64,000 nt of DNA from JAPHSX01 sp039714395 (GCA_039714395.1 JBDLJH010000001.1:62001-126000), one strand, 5' to 3'; shown: positions 32,245 through 41,234, counted from the first letter of the stretch. Numbers and translations are program-made. The notes: a model not told the origin generated them from the letters alone.

Positions 32245-34836
32245 ATGCGAATGGATAAATTGACGACCAAGTTCCAGATGGCCCTGGCCGATGCCCAATC
32301 TCTGGCGATTGGACGCGACCATCAGTTTATTGAGCCGGCACACCTGATGACCGCAATGCTCGATCAGGAAGGAGGCTCGGTACGCCAGTTGCTGTCCCAC
32401 TCCGGGGTTAATGTTAATGGCCTGCGCTCTGCGCTGGGTGATGCTCTGGATCACCTCTCTTCTGTCAGTGGTACTGGTGGTGATATCCACATCTCCAACG
32501 ATACCGCCAAGCTGCTCAACCTTACCGATAAACTGGCACAGCAGCGCAAGGATGAGTACATCTCCAGTGAACTGTTTGTGCTGGCTGCTGCCGAGGAGAA
32601 GGGCAAGCTGGGTGATCTGTTGCGCGCCAACGGTGCCAATAAGGGGGCGATTGAAAAGGCGATTGAAGATATGCGTGGTGGCCAGAAGGTGGATGACCCC
32701 AATGCCGAGGAACAGCGCCAGGCGTTGGAGAAATACACCGTCGATCTCACCGAGCGTGCAGAGCAGGGTAAGCTCGACCCGGTTATCGGACGTGACGATG
32801 AGATCCGCCGAGCGGTGCAGGTGCTGCAGCGTCGCACCAAGAACAATCCTGTGTTGATTGGTGAGCCCGGTGTCGGCAAGACTGCCATCGCCGAGGGTCT
32901 TGCCCAGCGCATCGTTAATGGTGAGGTGCCGGAGGGGATGAAGGGCAAGCGTCTGCTATCGCTTGATATGGGGTCGCTTATCGCCGGGGCAAAGTTCCGT
33001 GGTGAGTTTGAGGAGCGCCTCAAGGCGGTGCTCAACGACCTGTCGAAACAGGAGGGGCAGGTGATCCTCTTTATCGATGAGATCCACACTATGGTCGGGG
33101 CAGGTAAGGCCGAGGGGGCGATGGATGCGGGCAATATGCTCAAGCCGGCCCTGGCTCGCGGTGAGTTGCACTGTATTGGCGCTACTACCCTCGATGAGTA
33201 CCGCCAGTACATAGAGAAGGACGCGGCACTGGAAAGACGCTTCCAGAAGGTGCTGGTGGAGGAGCCGACGGTAGAGGATACCATCGCCATCCTGCGGGGC
33301 CTTAAGGAGAAGTACGAGGTGCACCACGGCGTGCAGATCACCGACCCTGCGATTATCGCCGCCACTACCCTGTCGCACCGTTATATTACCGACCGCCAAC
33401 TGCCTGATAAGGCGATCGACCTGGTCGATGAGGCGGCCTCTCTCATTCGTATGGAGATCGACTCCATGCCCGAGGAGATGGATCGTCTGGATCGTCGCCT
33501 GATTCAGCTCAAGATCGAGCGTGAGGCACTGGCCAAGGAGACCGATGAGGCCTCCAGAAAGCGTCTTAATGACCTCGATGCGGAGATCAGCCGTCTCAGT
33601 CGTGAGTATGCCGAGCTGGAGGTGGTGTGGAAGTCGGAGAAACAGGCAGTACAGGGGGCACAGCACATTAAGGAGGAGCTGGATCGTGCCCGCCAGGAAC
33701 TGGAGACCGCTCGTCGTGCCGGTGATCTGGCTCGTATGTCGGAGTTGCAGTATGGGCGTATACCTGACCTGGAAAAATCTTTAGAGATGGCTGAGCAGGA
33801 AGAGCTTAAGGAGACCACCCTGCTGCGTAATAAGGTGAGCGAGGAGGAGATTGCTGAGATCGTCTCCAAGTGGACCGGCATCCCCGTCTCCAAGATGCTG
33901 GAGGGGGAACGCGAGAAGCTGCTGCAGATGGAGCAAAACCTGCACCAGCGGGTAGTGGGGCAGGATGAGGCGATTAAGGCGGTAGCCGATGCTATCCGCC
34001 GTTCCCGTGCCGGGCTTGCTGATCCCAATCGTCCCAATGGCTCCTTCCTCTTTCTCGGTCCCACCGGTGTTGGCAAGACTGAGCTATGCAAGGCGCTGGC
34101 CGAGTTCCTCTTTGATACCGAAGAGGCGATGGTGCGCATCGACATGTCAGAGTTTATGGAGAAACATTCGGTGGCTCGCCTCATCGGTGCTCCTCCCGGC
34201 TATGTCGGTTACGAGGAGGGCGGTTACCTCACTGAGACAGTGCGTCGCAAACCCTACTCGGTGATCCTGATGGACGAGGTGGAGAAGGCCCACCCGGATG
34301 TCTTTAATATCCTGTTGCAGGTGCTGGATGATGGTCGCCTCACCGATGGTCATGGGCGTACTGTCGATTTCCGTAACACCGTTATTGTGATGACCTCCAA
34401 CCTTGGCTCGCAGCAGATCCAGGAGATGGCAGGTGAGGAGCACTATGGCCAGATCAAGGAGACGGTAATGGAGGTAGTGGGCCATCACTTCCGTCCCGAA
34501 TTCATCAATCGCGTCGATGAGGTGGTGGTATTCCACCCGCTGCTGAAAGAGCAGATCCGCGCCATCGCCGACATACAGGTCGATTACCTGCGCCAGCGCC
34601 TTGCAGAGCATGAGATGCAGCTACAACTCAGCGAGGCAGCGCTGGACAAGCTGGGTGAGGCGGGCTTCGATCCGGTTTACGGTGCCCGTCCGCTCAAGCG
34701 TGCGATTCAGCAACGCATCGAAAACCACCTGGCGCAGGAGATCCTGGCCGGCAAGTTCAGCTCCGGTGACACTATCCTCATTGATGTTCAGGCTGATGAG
34801 ATGGTATTTACTAAAGGCATGGCTTCTACAGCCTGA
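32245..34836 (+). CDS. clpB: ATP-dependent disaggregase ClpB
   Basis: 863 residues, full length. N-terminal Clp domain repeats, AAA-1 with Walker A GEPGVGKTA (about residue 206), a long coiled-coil middle domain (about 410-525), and AAA-2 with GPTGVGKTE (about 605) and the VGYEEGGYLTE pore loop. With DnaK it rescues aggregated proteins after heat stress. MRMDKLTTKFQMAL matches the standard ClpB start. Lacks the IGF/IGL loop for ClpP binding. Several large open frames on the opposite strand are codon-bias shadows. Confidence 0.98.
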   Translation: MRMDKLTTKFQMALADAQSLAIGRDHQFIEPAHLMTAMLDQEGGSVRQLLSHSGVNVNGLRSALGDALDHLSSVSGTGGDIHISNDTAKLLNLTDKLAQQRKDEYISSELFVLAAAEEKGKLGDLLRANGANKGAIEKAIEDMRGGQKVDDPNAEEQRQALEKYTVDLTERAEQGKLDPVIGRDDEIRRAVQVLQRRTKNNPVLIGEPGVGKTAIAEGLAQRIVNGEVPEGMKGKRLLSLDMGSLIAGAKFRGEFEERLKAVLNDLSKQEGQVILFIDEIHTMVGAGKAEGAMDAGNMLKPALARGELHCIGATTLDEYRQYIEKDAALERRFQKVLVEEPTVEDTIAILRGLKEKYEVHHGVQITDPAIIAATTLSHRYITDRQLPDKAIDLVDEAASLIRMEIDSMPEEMDRLDRRLIQLKIEREALAKETDEASRKRLNDLDAEISRLSREYAELEVVWKSEKQAVQGAQHIKEELDRARQELETARRAGDLARMSELQYGRIPDLEKSLEMAEQEELKETTLLRNKVSEEEIAEIVSKWTGIPVSKMLEGEREKLLQMEQNLHQRVVGQDEAIKAVADAIRRSRAGLADPNRPNGSFLFLGPTGVGKTELCKALAEFLFDTEEAMVRIDMSEFMEKHSVARLIGAPPGYVGYEEGGYLTETVRRKPYSVILMDEVEKAHPDVFNILLQVLDDGRLTDGHGRTVDFRNTVIVMTSNLGSQQIQEMAGEEHYGQIKETVMEVVGHHFRPEFINRVDEVVVFHPLLKEQIRAIADIQVDYLRQRLAEHEMQLQLSEAALDKLGEAGFDPVYGARPLKRAIQQRIENHLAQEILAGKFSSGDTILIDVQADEMVFTKGMASTA

Positions 34837-34854
34837 TTTTTGTTCCTGCCCTTC

Positions 34855-34882
34855 AAGGGCGGTGTTCATGCCGCCCTTTTTC
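34855..34882 (+). terminator. Rho-independent terminator of clpB
   Basis: AAGGGCGG/CCGCCCTT stem with an 8-base loop and a T-run, 19 bp after the stop. Confidence 0.92.
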
Positions 34883-34911
34883 TGACACCTCTATCTATAG
34901 TCATGCCAATA

Positions 34912-34928
34912 CATGACAGTGTGTCATG
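34912..34928. promoter_or_regulatory. Palindromic operator / enhancer site upstream of the fcc operon
   Basis: CATGACAGTGTGTCATG is a perfect 7+3+7 palindrome. It lies 65-81 bp before the GG of the RpoN promoter at 34993, the usual distance for a bacterial enhancer-binding protein. GTGTC occurs twice here (34921-34925, 34929-34933). The regulator is unknown. Confidence 0.65.
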
Positions 34929-34992
34929 GTGTCAGTCCGGCTGTTTGTAATAAAACCGTAATAAATTCATAGATATAGATTGTGTTTAATCG

Positions 34993-35008
34993 TGGCACGA
35001 AGTTTGCG
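34993..35008 (+). promoter_or_regulatory. Sigma-54 promoter of the napC-ank-fccAB operon
   Basis: TGGCACGAAGTTTGCG matches the RpoN consensus TGGCACG-N4-TTGC at every conserved base, with GG and GC separated by 10. The transcript would start near 35019 with a leader of about 185 nt before the first gene at 35205. Confidence 0.85.
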
Positions 35009-35204
35009 AATCTAGACTATATGTCACCACGAGGCAGGGGGAGTGTCGTTGCGTTGTGGCATTTTTACGGAAGTTGATCGGGATGGATCCTGATATGGGA
35101 GGAAATAACCGGCCTTGTAAGTAATTGGTCTTTAGGGTTATATTTTTCTCTAATGATTTCAGAATTAGCTCCTATGCGGGGGCCTTTACCTGGTCGTAAG
35201 AATA

Positions 35205-35768
35205 ATGAAAAAATTGATTGGTAAGATCTGTATTCCGAAAAAGAGACTCGCTGTCATTGCGGGGATCTTCCTGCTTGGTTTCGCTACCTTCGGTGGTGTG
35301 AACACCTTCTTTGCTTATACCAATGAGATGGACTTCTGTATCTCCTGTCATACGATGAAGACCAACTACGAGGAGTACAAGGAGAGCCTGCATTTCAAAA
35401 ATGCCTCCGGGGTGCAGGCAACCTGTGCCGACTGCCACGTGCCAAAACAGTTCTTCCCAAAACTGGGCGCCAAGATCATGGCCGCCAAGGATGTATTTCA
35501 TGAGGTGATTGGTACCATCGATACCAAGGAGAAGTACGAGGCACACCGTTGGGATATGGCCAGCCGGGTCTGGGCCAAGATGGAGGCGAGTGATTCTCGC
35601 GAGTGTCGCAACTGTCATGACTATAGCAATATGGATTTTTCCGAGCAGGACCGCATGGCACGAAAGAAGCACGCACGAGCACCGATGAAGGGGCAGACCT
35701 GTATCAAGTGCCATAAAGGAATTGTCCATCTGGAGCCGGACGAACCCGAGATGGATGAGGAGGGCTAA
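35205..35768 (+). CDS. NapC/NirT-family tetrahaem cytochrome c
   Basis: 187 residues: one N-terminal membrane anchor (about 14-34) and four CxxCH haem sites at 45-49, 74-78, 134-138 and 166-170. This is the quinol-dehydrogenase architecture of NapC, NirT and NrfH, which passes electrons between the quinone pool and periplasmic partners. It heads an operon with ankyrin-repeat and FccAB genes behind an RpoN promoter. No nap, nir or nrf partner is adjacent, so a link between sulfide oxidation and the quinone pool is inferred. Confidence 0.9.
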   Translation: MKKLIGKICIPKKRLAVIAGIFLLGFATFGGVNTFFAYTNEMDFCISCHTMKTNYEEYKESLHFKNASGVQATCADCHVPKQFFPKLGAKIMAAKDVFHEVIGTIDTKEKYEAHRWDMASRVWAKMEASDSRECRNCHDYSNMDFSEQDRMARKKHARAPMKGQTCIKCHKGIVHLEPDEPEMDEEG

Positions 35769-35769
35769 G

Positions 35770-36744
35770 ATGCGCCGCTTATCAGTAAGCATGTGGGGGA
35801 GTTTGGCACTATGTCTTCAGTTTGGTGTGCTGTTATTGGCTCTTTCCTCACAGCCGGTGCAGGCCAGTGATCTGAATCTTGAATTACGTCAGGCGGCCTT
35901 GCTGGGTGATCTTGAAGAAGTCGATCGGTTGCTGGCCAGTGGAGCCGATCCCAGTTCAAAGACAAAATTTGGCAAGTCTGCACTGATGTTTGCGGTGGAG
36001 GACGGCAATGACGAGGTGGCGCATCGTTTGATAGAGCGGGGTGCTGATGTTAATGCCAAGAGTGTTGCTGGCTGTTCCGCACTAACCTTTGCCGCCGAGG
36101 GTGGGTATAACGAGTTGGCGAGTACCTTGCTTGAGAAAGGGGCCACTACCCAGATCAAGACCCGCGCCGGTTGGGATGCCATGATGATCGCGACCCGTTA
36201 TAACCACCTAGATGTAATGACTACCCTGATTGCCCACGGGGCCAACATCAATACCTCGGATAAGGATGGCATGACCGCACTGATGACGGCGGCGGATAAA
36301 GGCCATTTCGAGGCGACAGAAATGCTGTTAAAGGCCGGGGCCGATACCTTCGTGCGTAATCGTGATGGTGCCACTACGCTAATCGTGGCGGCATCGAAGG
36401 GCCGACTTCCTATTGTGCGCCTGTTATTGCAGCACGGGGTGAACGTACAGGCGATGAGTGATGATGGCTCAACCGCCCTGCTGTGGGCTGCTGGGGCTGG
36501 TCATGCAAACACTCTTGAGCTATTGCTGAAGTTCGGTGCGGAAATTGATCATCAGAACACCGATGGCAGCACGGCATTGATAGAAGGGGTGTTGATTGGT
36601 GATGAGAACGTGGTTGCCATGCTGCTGAAGCATGGCGCCAAAGTATCCTTGCAGGACAGCACAGGTAAGCGAGCCATGTACTATGCACAGACAGCTGGAT
36701 TGTCGGCCGTTGTGAGAATGCTCAAGCAGGCAGTATCTGAATAA
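35770..36744 (+). CDS. Exported ankyrin-repeat protein
   Basis: 324 residues from the ATG at 35770 (GGAGGG just upstream, one base after the napC-like stop). A signal peptide ends near QASD (about residue 34). The rest is eight or so 33-residue ankyrin repeats with recurring DGxTALxxAAxxGH patterns, running to the C-terminus. Ankyrin stacks bind proteins; location in the periplasm next to a membrane cytochrome and FccAB suggests an adaptor or protective partner for those cytochromes. Such a gene is not a textbook part of fcc operons. Confidence 0.85.
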   Translation: MRRLSVSMWGSLALCLQFGVLLLALSSQPVQASDLNLELRQAALLGDLEEVDRLLASGADPSSKTKFGKSALMFAVEDGNDEVAHRLIERGADVNAKSVAGCSALTFAAEGGYNELASTLLEKGATTQIKTRAGWDAMMIATRYNHLDVMTTLIAHGANINTSDKDGMTALMTAADKGHFEATEMLLKAGADTFVRNRDGATTLIVAASKGRLPIVRLLLQHGVNVQAMSDDGSTALLWAAGAGHANTLELLLKFGAEIDHQNTDGSTALIEGVLIGDENVVAMLLKHGAKVSLQDSTGKRAMYYAQTAGLSAVVRMLKQAVSE

Positions 36745-36813
36745 TTAAAGAATTAACAAGAGTTGTTCGGCTTATCAGGTCGAATATAGTGAGAGAAAAC
36801 CAGAGGAGGCAGT

Positions 36814-37407
36814 ATGAAACAAATAAAGAGGCTACAAGGCATTTTAATCGCCTGCAGTGTTGCCCTGGGGGGAACGGCTGTTGCAGCGACTCCCAGTGGA
36901 AGCATGCTGGGTAATACCTGTGCCGGTTGTCATGGCACTAATGGTAATAGCAACGGGCCGGCAACCCCGACCATCGCTGGTATCTCTAGTGAGTACTTCA
37001 TCGAAACGATGGAGGGATATAAAAAAGGTGAGCGTACCTCAACCATTATGACCCGTATTGCAAAGGGTTATACGGAAGAGGAGATCAAGCTGATGGCAGA
37101 TTTTTTTGCCAAGCAGAAGTTCACACGTCTGCCACAGAAGGCCGATGCCAAAATGGCAAAACGTGGCAAGAAGTTGCATGACAAGTATTGTGAGAAGTGT
37201 CATGAAGATGGCGGTCGTTCTACCGAAGACGATGCCGGTATTCTTGCTGGACAGTGGAAGCCCTATCTCAAGTACACCATGGATGACTTCATGAGTGGTG
37301 GCCGTGAGATGTCAAAGAAGATGAAAAAGAAAGTTGATTCGCTGAAGAAGAGCAAGGGCGATAAAGGCCTTGAGCAGCTATACCACTACTACGCCAGCCA
37401 GAAATAG
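36814..37407 (+). CDS. fccA: Flavocytochrome c sulfide dehydrogenase, cytochrome subunit
   Basis: 197 residues with Sec signal (cleaved near VAA, about residue 25) and two haem sites, CAGCH at 36-40 and CEKCH at 126-130, in a cytochrome c4-like dihaem fold. A Lys-rich tail (KKMKKKVDSLKKSKG) is near the C-terminus. It accepts electrons from the FAD of FccB after sulfide oxidation in the periplasm. GAGGAG lies 8 bases before the start. FccB follows after 12 bp. Confidence 0.92.
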   Translation: MKQIKRLQGILIACSVALGGTAVAATPSGSMLGNTCAGCHGTNGNSNGPATPTIAGISSEYFIETMEGYKKGERTSTIMTRIAKGYTEEEIKLMADFFAKQKFTRLPQKADAKMAKRGKKLHDKYCEKCHEDGGRSTEDDAGILAGQWKPYLKYTMDDFMSGGREMSKKMKKKVDSLKKSKGDKGLEQLYHYYASQK

Positions 37408-37419
37408 GGGAGATTGGAG

Positions 37420-38736
37420 ATGAGTAAGATTAATCGCAGAGATTTTCTCAAGTTGTCTGGGGGTGCTGCGGCACTCGCATCCAGCATGGGTTACAGTAGT
37501 TTTGCCATTGGTGGTGCTACAAAGAAGGTAGTTATTGTTGGTGGTGGTATTGGTGGTGCTACAGCAGCCAAGTATATCCGCATGGCCGACTCCTCGGTTG
37601 AGGTAACTGTGATCGAGCCGAATGCTAATTACCACACCTGTTTTATGAGCAACGAGGTGTTGGGTGGTGAACGCACCATCGAGTCGATTCGCTTTGGTTA
37701 TAAAGGCCTGCAGGCCCACGGTGTCAATGTGGTGCAGGACAGTGTGACCGGTATCGATGCAAACGCTCGCACCGTGAAGACTGCCGGTGGCAAGAGCTTC
37801 AAATATGATCGTTGCATCGTCTCCCCAGGTGTTGATTTTAAATGGGATCTGATCGATGGTTACGATGCCAGTGTCGCTGAGTCTATTCCTCACGCCTGGA
37901 AGGCCGGTCCACAGACCGTTACCCTGCGCAACCAGCTCAAGGCGATGAAGGATGGTGGTACCGTGGTGATTGCACCGCCGCCAAATCCTTTCCGCTGCCC
38001 ACCTGGACCGTATGAGCGTGCCTCACAGATCGCCCATTACCTGCAGCAGCATAAACCAAAGTCGAAGATCATTATTCTTGATCCGAAACCGAAATTCTCC
38101 AAGATGGGTCTGTTTACCGCAGGCTGGGAGAAGCACTACGGTTATAAGACCGCCAATTCCATGATCGAATGGCATGGTACACCGAAGGGCTCAAACGATA
38201 ACGTGTTGCAGTCTGTTGATGCTAAGAGCCGTACGGTTAAGACCGAATTCAGTGAGGTTAAGGCCGATGTACTGAATGTCATTCCGGCACAGAAGGCGGG
38301 TAAAATTGCCTTTGCTGCAGGACTGACCAATAAGTCAGGTTGGTGTCCAGTGGAACTGAATACCTTCGAGTCTAAGATACATAAGAACATCCATGTTATC
38401 GGTGACTCAGCCATACAGAGCCCACTTCCCAAGTCAGGTTATGCTGCCAACTCCGAGGCCAAAGTTTGTGCCGCCGCGGTGGTCGCGATGCTGAACGGGA
38501 TGGATGCTCCGCAACCCTCCTATGTCAACACCTGCTATTCAGTTATTGCTCCTGGTGACGGTATTTCCGTTGCTATGGTTTATCGCTATAACAATGGAAC
38601 AGGCAAGATCGACAAGGTCAAGGGTTCCGGTGGTCTGACCCCGGGTTATGCCAAGAGTAGTATGGAGATGCGTGCTCGTGAGGAGCAATATGCGCACTCC
38701 TGGTTCAAGAACATCACCAACGACGTATTCGGCTGA
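37420..38736 (+). CDS. fccB: Flavocytochrome c sulfide dehydrogenase, flavoprotein subunit
   Basis: 438 residues. Tat signal NRRDFLKLSGG, then a Rossmann motif VVIVGGGIGGATAA. C74 (in HTCFMSNEV) corresponds to the cysteine covalently holding FAD, and C193 (FRCPPGPYE) and C372 (NTCYSV) to the redox disulfide near the flavin; C309 is additional. It oxidises sulfide to sulfur/polysulfide, feeding FccA. ATG at 37420 is preferred because AGGGGAG lies 7 bases upstream. A terminator follows. Confidence 0.96.
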   Translation: MSKINRRDFLKLSGGAAALASSMGYSSFAIGGATKKVVIVGGGIGGATAAKYIRMADSSVEVTVIEPNANYHTCFMSNEVLGGERTIESIRFGYKGLQAHGVNVVQDSVTGIDANARTVKTAGGKSFKYDRCIVSPGVDFKWDLIDGYDASVAESIPHAWKAGPQTVTLRNQLKAMKDGGTVVIAPPPNPFRCPPGPYERASQIAHYLQQHKPKSKIIILDPKPKFSKMGLFTAGWEKHYGYKTANSMIEWHGTPKGSNDNVLQSVDAKSRTVKTEFSEVKADVLNVIPAQKAGKIAFAAGLTNKSGWCPVELNTFESKIHKNIHVIGDSAIQSPLPKSGYAANSEAKVCAAAVVAMLNGMDAPQPSYVNTCYSVIAPGDGISVAMVYRYNNGTGKIDKVKGSGGLTPGYAKSSMEMRAREEQYAHSWFKNITNDVFG

Positions 38737-38760
38737 TACGCGTTACTGTTGTTCTTTAGT

Positions 38761-38787
38761 AAAAGGGACCTTCGGGTCCCTTTTTTT
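38761..38787 (+). terminator. Rho-independent terminator of the fcc operon
   Basis: AGGGACC-TTC-GGGTCCC hairpin with a seven-T tail, 25 bp after fccB. Confidence 0.94.
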
Positions 38788-38857
38788 ATAGCTGTTTATC
38801 GTATTATCTTTCTGTCGCTCTGCTTGCATCATCTTCATTATCAGCATTACGTTTTTG

Positions 38858-38898
38858 TTGGAGTGTCACTCCAATTCTGACTGAGGTTGTTGAGTCAG
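38858..38898. promoter_or_regulatory. Operator-like palindromes upstream of a cytochrome gene
   Basis: TTGGAGTGTCACTCCAA (38858-38874) is a perfect 8+1+8 palindrome. A second inverted repeat, CTGACT/AGTCAG (38877-38898), follows at once. Both lie 50-90 bp before the cytochrome gene at 38947 in an otherwise empty gap. Confidence 0.5.
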
Positions 38899-38946
38899 GA
38901 ACGATGCAATAGGTGATACCTCGCATGAGTTAAATCAAGGTATAGC

Positions 38947-39705
38947 ATGATGATCGTACTTAGACTAAAGTGCATATTTCGTGATTCAAAGGCTCATATA
39001 GTTATGACACGCCGATCTGTGGCGCGCTCTGTGCGCAACTTCAGCTACCTGTTTACTGCCGTACTTTTTGTCTATGGGGGCAATGTATTGCATGCCCGTG
39101 AAATAGATTATTACAACGGCGAGGAGATCAATGAGCTCTGTGCCGGTTGTCACGGTGAATATGCTCAGGGAGGCAAGGAGGGTGAGTATCCGCGTCTGGC
39201 CGGGATGCCTGCTGCCTTTATTGATAAGCAGATGCACCTGTTTCGTGACCGCAAACGTCCAAATATGCCGATGCTGGAATATGTGGACGAGCGCCAGTTC
39301 CCGGATGATGAGATAGCAGATATTTCCGCTTATCTGTCGCAACTGAAGCTGGCGACCAAGATGTCACCGCTTAAGGAAGGGCCTGAATTTAACGCCTATG
39401 AGCGCCTGGAGGAGGCGAAGAGGGTGATTAATATCGCCCGCTACCCTGGCGATGTGGAGAAAGGGCGTAAGATTTACAATAAAGAGTGTCGATCCTGTCA
39501 CGGCACGGACGGCGTGGGTAATACCGAGAAGGCAGTACCCATGCTCGCCGGTCAGTATACGAACTACCTGCAACGCCAGGTTAAAAAATATCTTAAAGGG
39601 ATCCGTATTCATGATGAAGACGATCCCGAAGATGAATTACTGGCGGAGTTCAGCCACGAAGAGCTGGAAGCTATCTTTGCCTTTCTTTCTGTCGCCGACG
39701 ACTAA
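38947..39705 (+). CDS. Dihaem cytochrome c (c4/c553-like)
   Basis: 252 residues with two haem sites, CAGCH (about 66-70) and CRSCH (about 179-183), in two cytochrome c domains with PRLAGMPAAF and PMLAGQYTNY loops typical of the c4/c553 family. The export signal is FSYLFTAVLFVYGGNVLHA (about 32-50). The start is uncertain: ATG at 38947 has AAGG upstream but gives a long n-region; ATG at 39004 gives a cleaner signal peptide. A soluble electron carrier, placed between fccAB and the nos region, could serve either. Confidence 0.85.
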   Translation: MMIVLRLKCIFRDSKAHIVMTRRSVARSVRNFSYLFTAVLFVYGGNVLHAREIDYYNGEEINELCAGCHGEYAQGGKEGEYPRLAGMPAAFIDKQMHLFRDRKRPNMPMLEYVDERQFPDDEIADISAYLSQLKLATKMSPLKEGPEFNAYERLEEAKRVINIARYPGDVEKGRKIYNKECRSCHGTDGVGNTEKAVPMLAGQYTNYLQRQVKKYLKGIRIHDEDDPEDELLAEFSHEELEAIFAFLSVADD

Positions 39706-39725
39706 GTCGGCAACAGGTCGTCTCG

Positions 39726-40649
39726 CTACAGTAGCGGCTGCAGGAAGCCCACCATCAGCAGAATCGAGACACTGGCATGGGTCGCCAGGGTCAGCGGGAT
39801 CGCCGGCATCATCTGACCGCGTAACAGGTTGATGATGGCCATGCTGGCGGGTACGATGGCGAGCAGCGCCAGGTATTTGCCGCTGGAAAGCGGTGCCACT
39901 ATCACTAGTGCAAACCCCAGGACAAAGAGTGCAATCAGGCCATAGGGCGCGTGCTGGCTACCCAGTCTTGCGGGCAGGGTCATTTTCCCTGCCTGACGAT
40001 CTGCTTCGATATCGGGAATGGAGTTAATCCAGAGGATTGCCGCAACAAAGCAGCCGATGATGGCCCCGGCCCAGATTGCCTCGTTGGCCATGCTGCCGGT
40101 CAGTATATAGACGGTGCCGAGTACCGGCAGCACACCGAAACAGGTGGCGATGACGAGGTCACCCAGGCCGCGGCAGGCAAGACAGGGAGGGGCGGAGTAG
40201 AAGATCGCCAGCAGGCCGCCGAGTAGTCCCAGCCACAGGATGAACAGGCCGCTCACTGCGGTGAAGCCGAGGCCGAGCAGTGCGCCCGTTCCCATCAGCC
40301 AAAGGCCGAAGCGCAGGGTCTCACCCTGTGTAAGGACGCCGTTCTGAATGAAGCGACTACCACCGGAGAATGGGAAAATACGCTGTGTATTGGCACCATC
40401 GGTGCCGTTTCGCGCATCGAAATAGTCGTTAAGTACGTTGGCCCCGGAGTGAATCAGGACGATGTTTAGCAGGGTCAGCAGGGCGAGGCCAAAATTGATC
40501 TGCCCACTCATCCCCCATGCGAGGGTAATACCGCTCAGCACGGGTAATAATGAGGCGGTGAGAAAGGCAGGACGAGTGGCAGCAAATAGGGTAGCTGCAC
40601 GGTTGCCGAGGGTACTACGGTGAAATACCTCAATACTCGGTTCGCTCAT
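39726..40649 (-). CDS. UbiA-family prenyltransferase (MenA-like)
   Basis: 307 residues with about eight membrane segments and the two Asp-rich motifs for prenyl-diphosphate binding: NVLNDYFDARNG (about residues 71-82) and NSIPDIEADRQAGK (about 208-221). Closest in pattern to 1,4-dihydroxy-2-naphthoate prenyltransferases, but UbiA and other acceptors cannot be excluded. Last gene of the minus-strand nos/copper run; convergent with the cytochrome gene. May supply a quinone or haem/lipid prenylation. Confidence 0.82.
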   Translation of the reverse strand: MSEPSIEVFHRSTLGNRAATLFAATRPAFLTASLLPVLSGITLAWGMSGQINFGLALLTLLNIVLIHSGANVLNDYFDARNGTDGANTQRIFPFSGGSRFIQNGVLTQGETLRFGLWLMGTGALLGLGFTAVSGLFILWLGLLGGLLAIFYSAPPCLACRGLGDLVIATCFGVLPVLGTVYILTGSMANEAIWAGAIIGCFVAAILWINSIPDIEADRQAGKMTLPARLGSQHAPYGLIALFVLGFALVIVAPLSSGKYLALLAIVPASMAIINLLRGQMMPAIPLTLATHASVSILLMVGFLQPLL

Positions 40650-40721
40650 GTTCTCTCCTGAGATTATCTATAAATAGGGTGGGCACCCACAGGGTGCCCA
40701 GGGGGTATGGTAGCTACTCGA

Positions 40722-41234
40722 TCAATGCTTCATTGGTTTATTGTCATTCATCTTGTGGTCCATCATCTTCATTACCTGCTGTACCGGTGCGTCTACAGTG
40801 CTTTCACTGCCATCGGAAAATTTCAGTGTGAGCGACACCTTCATTCCAGGCTTCAGTTGCTGTTTCAGGCCGATCAGCATGATATGCAGGCCGCCGGGCT
40901 TGAGTACGGCTTCGCCCTTGGCGGGGATATCAATTTTCTCGATCTTGCGCATCTTCATCATGCCGCCATCCATGGTGTGGGTGTGCAGCTCGACGACCTT
41001 GGCGGCAGAGCTGCTGGCTGAAACCACGGCATTGGCCGCATCGCCCTGATTACGCAGGGTCATGAAGGCAGCGCTGTTGGGCTGACCGGGAGGAACGGCA
41101 CGGGCATAGGCGTGTTGTATCTGGATGTCACCATGCTGCATGCCGTGCATTCCTTTGTGTGAATCGGCAAAGGCACTACCGGCGGCAAACAGGGTGGCGG
41201 CAGCCAGGGTTAGGTTACGTAGTAAAGGGTTCAT
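40722..41234 (-). CDS. Periplasmic copper chaperone PCu(A)C
   Basis: 170 residues from ATG at 41234 (AAGGAG upstream); an earlier in-frame start is unlikely. Signal peptide cleaved after AFA. It carries the PCu(A)C copper site HAYARAVPPGQPNSAAFM...HTHTMDGGMMKM...GGLHIML and an extra Met/His-rich tail (MMDHKMNDNKPMKH). It delivers Cu(I) to CuA centres, usually with SCO. NosZ in this cluster has a CuA domain, so that is the likely client. Confidence 0.92.
   Translation of the reverse strand: MNPLLRNLTLAAATLFAAGSAFADSHKGMHGMQHGDIQIQHAYARAVPPGQPNSAAFMTLRNQGDAANAVVSASSSAAKVVELHTHTMDGGMMKMRKIEKIDIPAKGEAVLKPGGLHIMLIGLKQQLKPGMKVSLTLKFSDGSESTVDAPVQQVMKMMDHKMNDNKPMKH

Noticed and set aside
32451..33666. 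304- and 236-codon frames antisense to clpB
   Set aside because: Shadows of the clpB reading frame with no domain or start signals.
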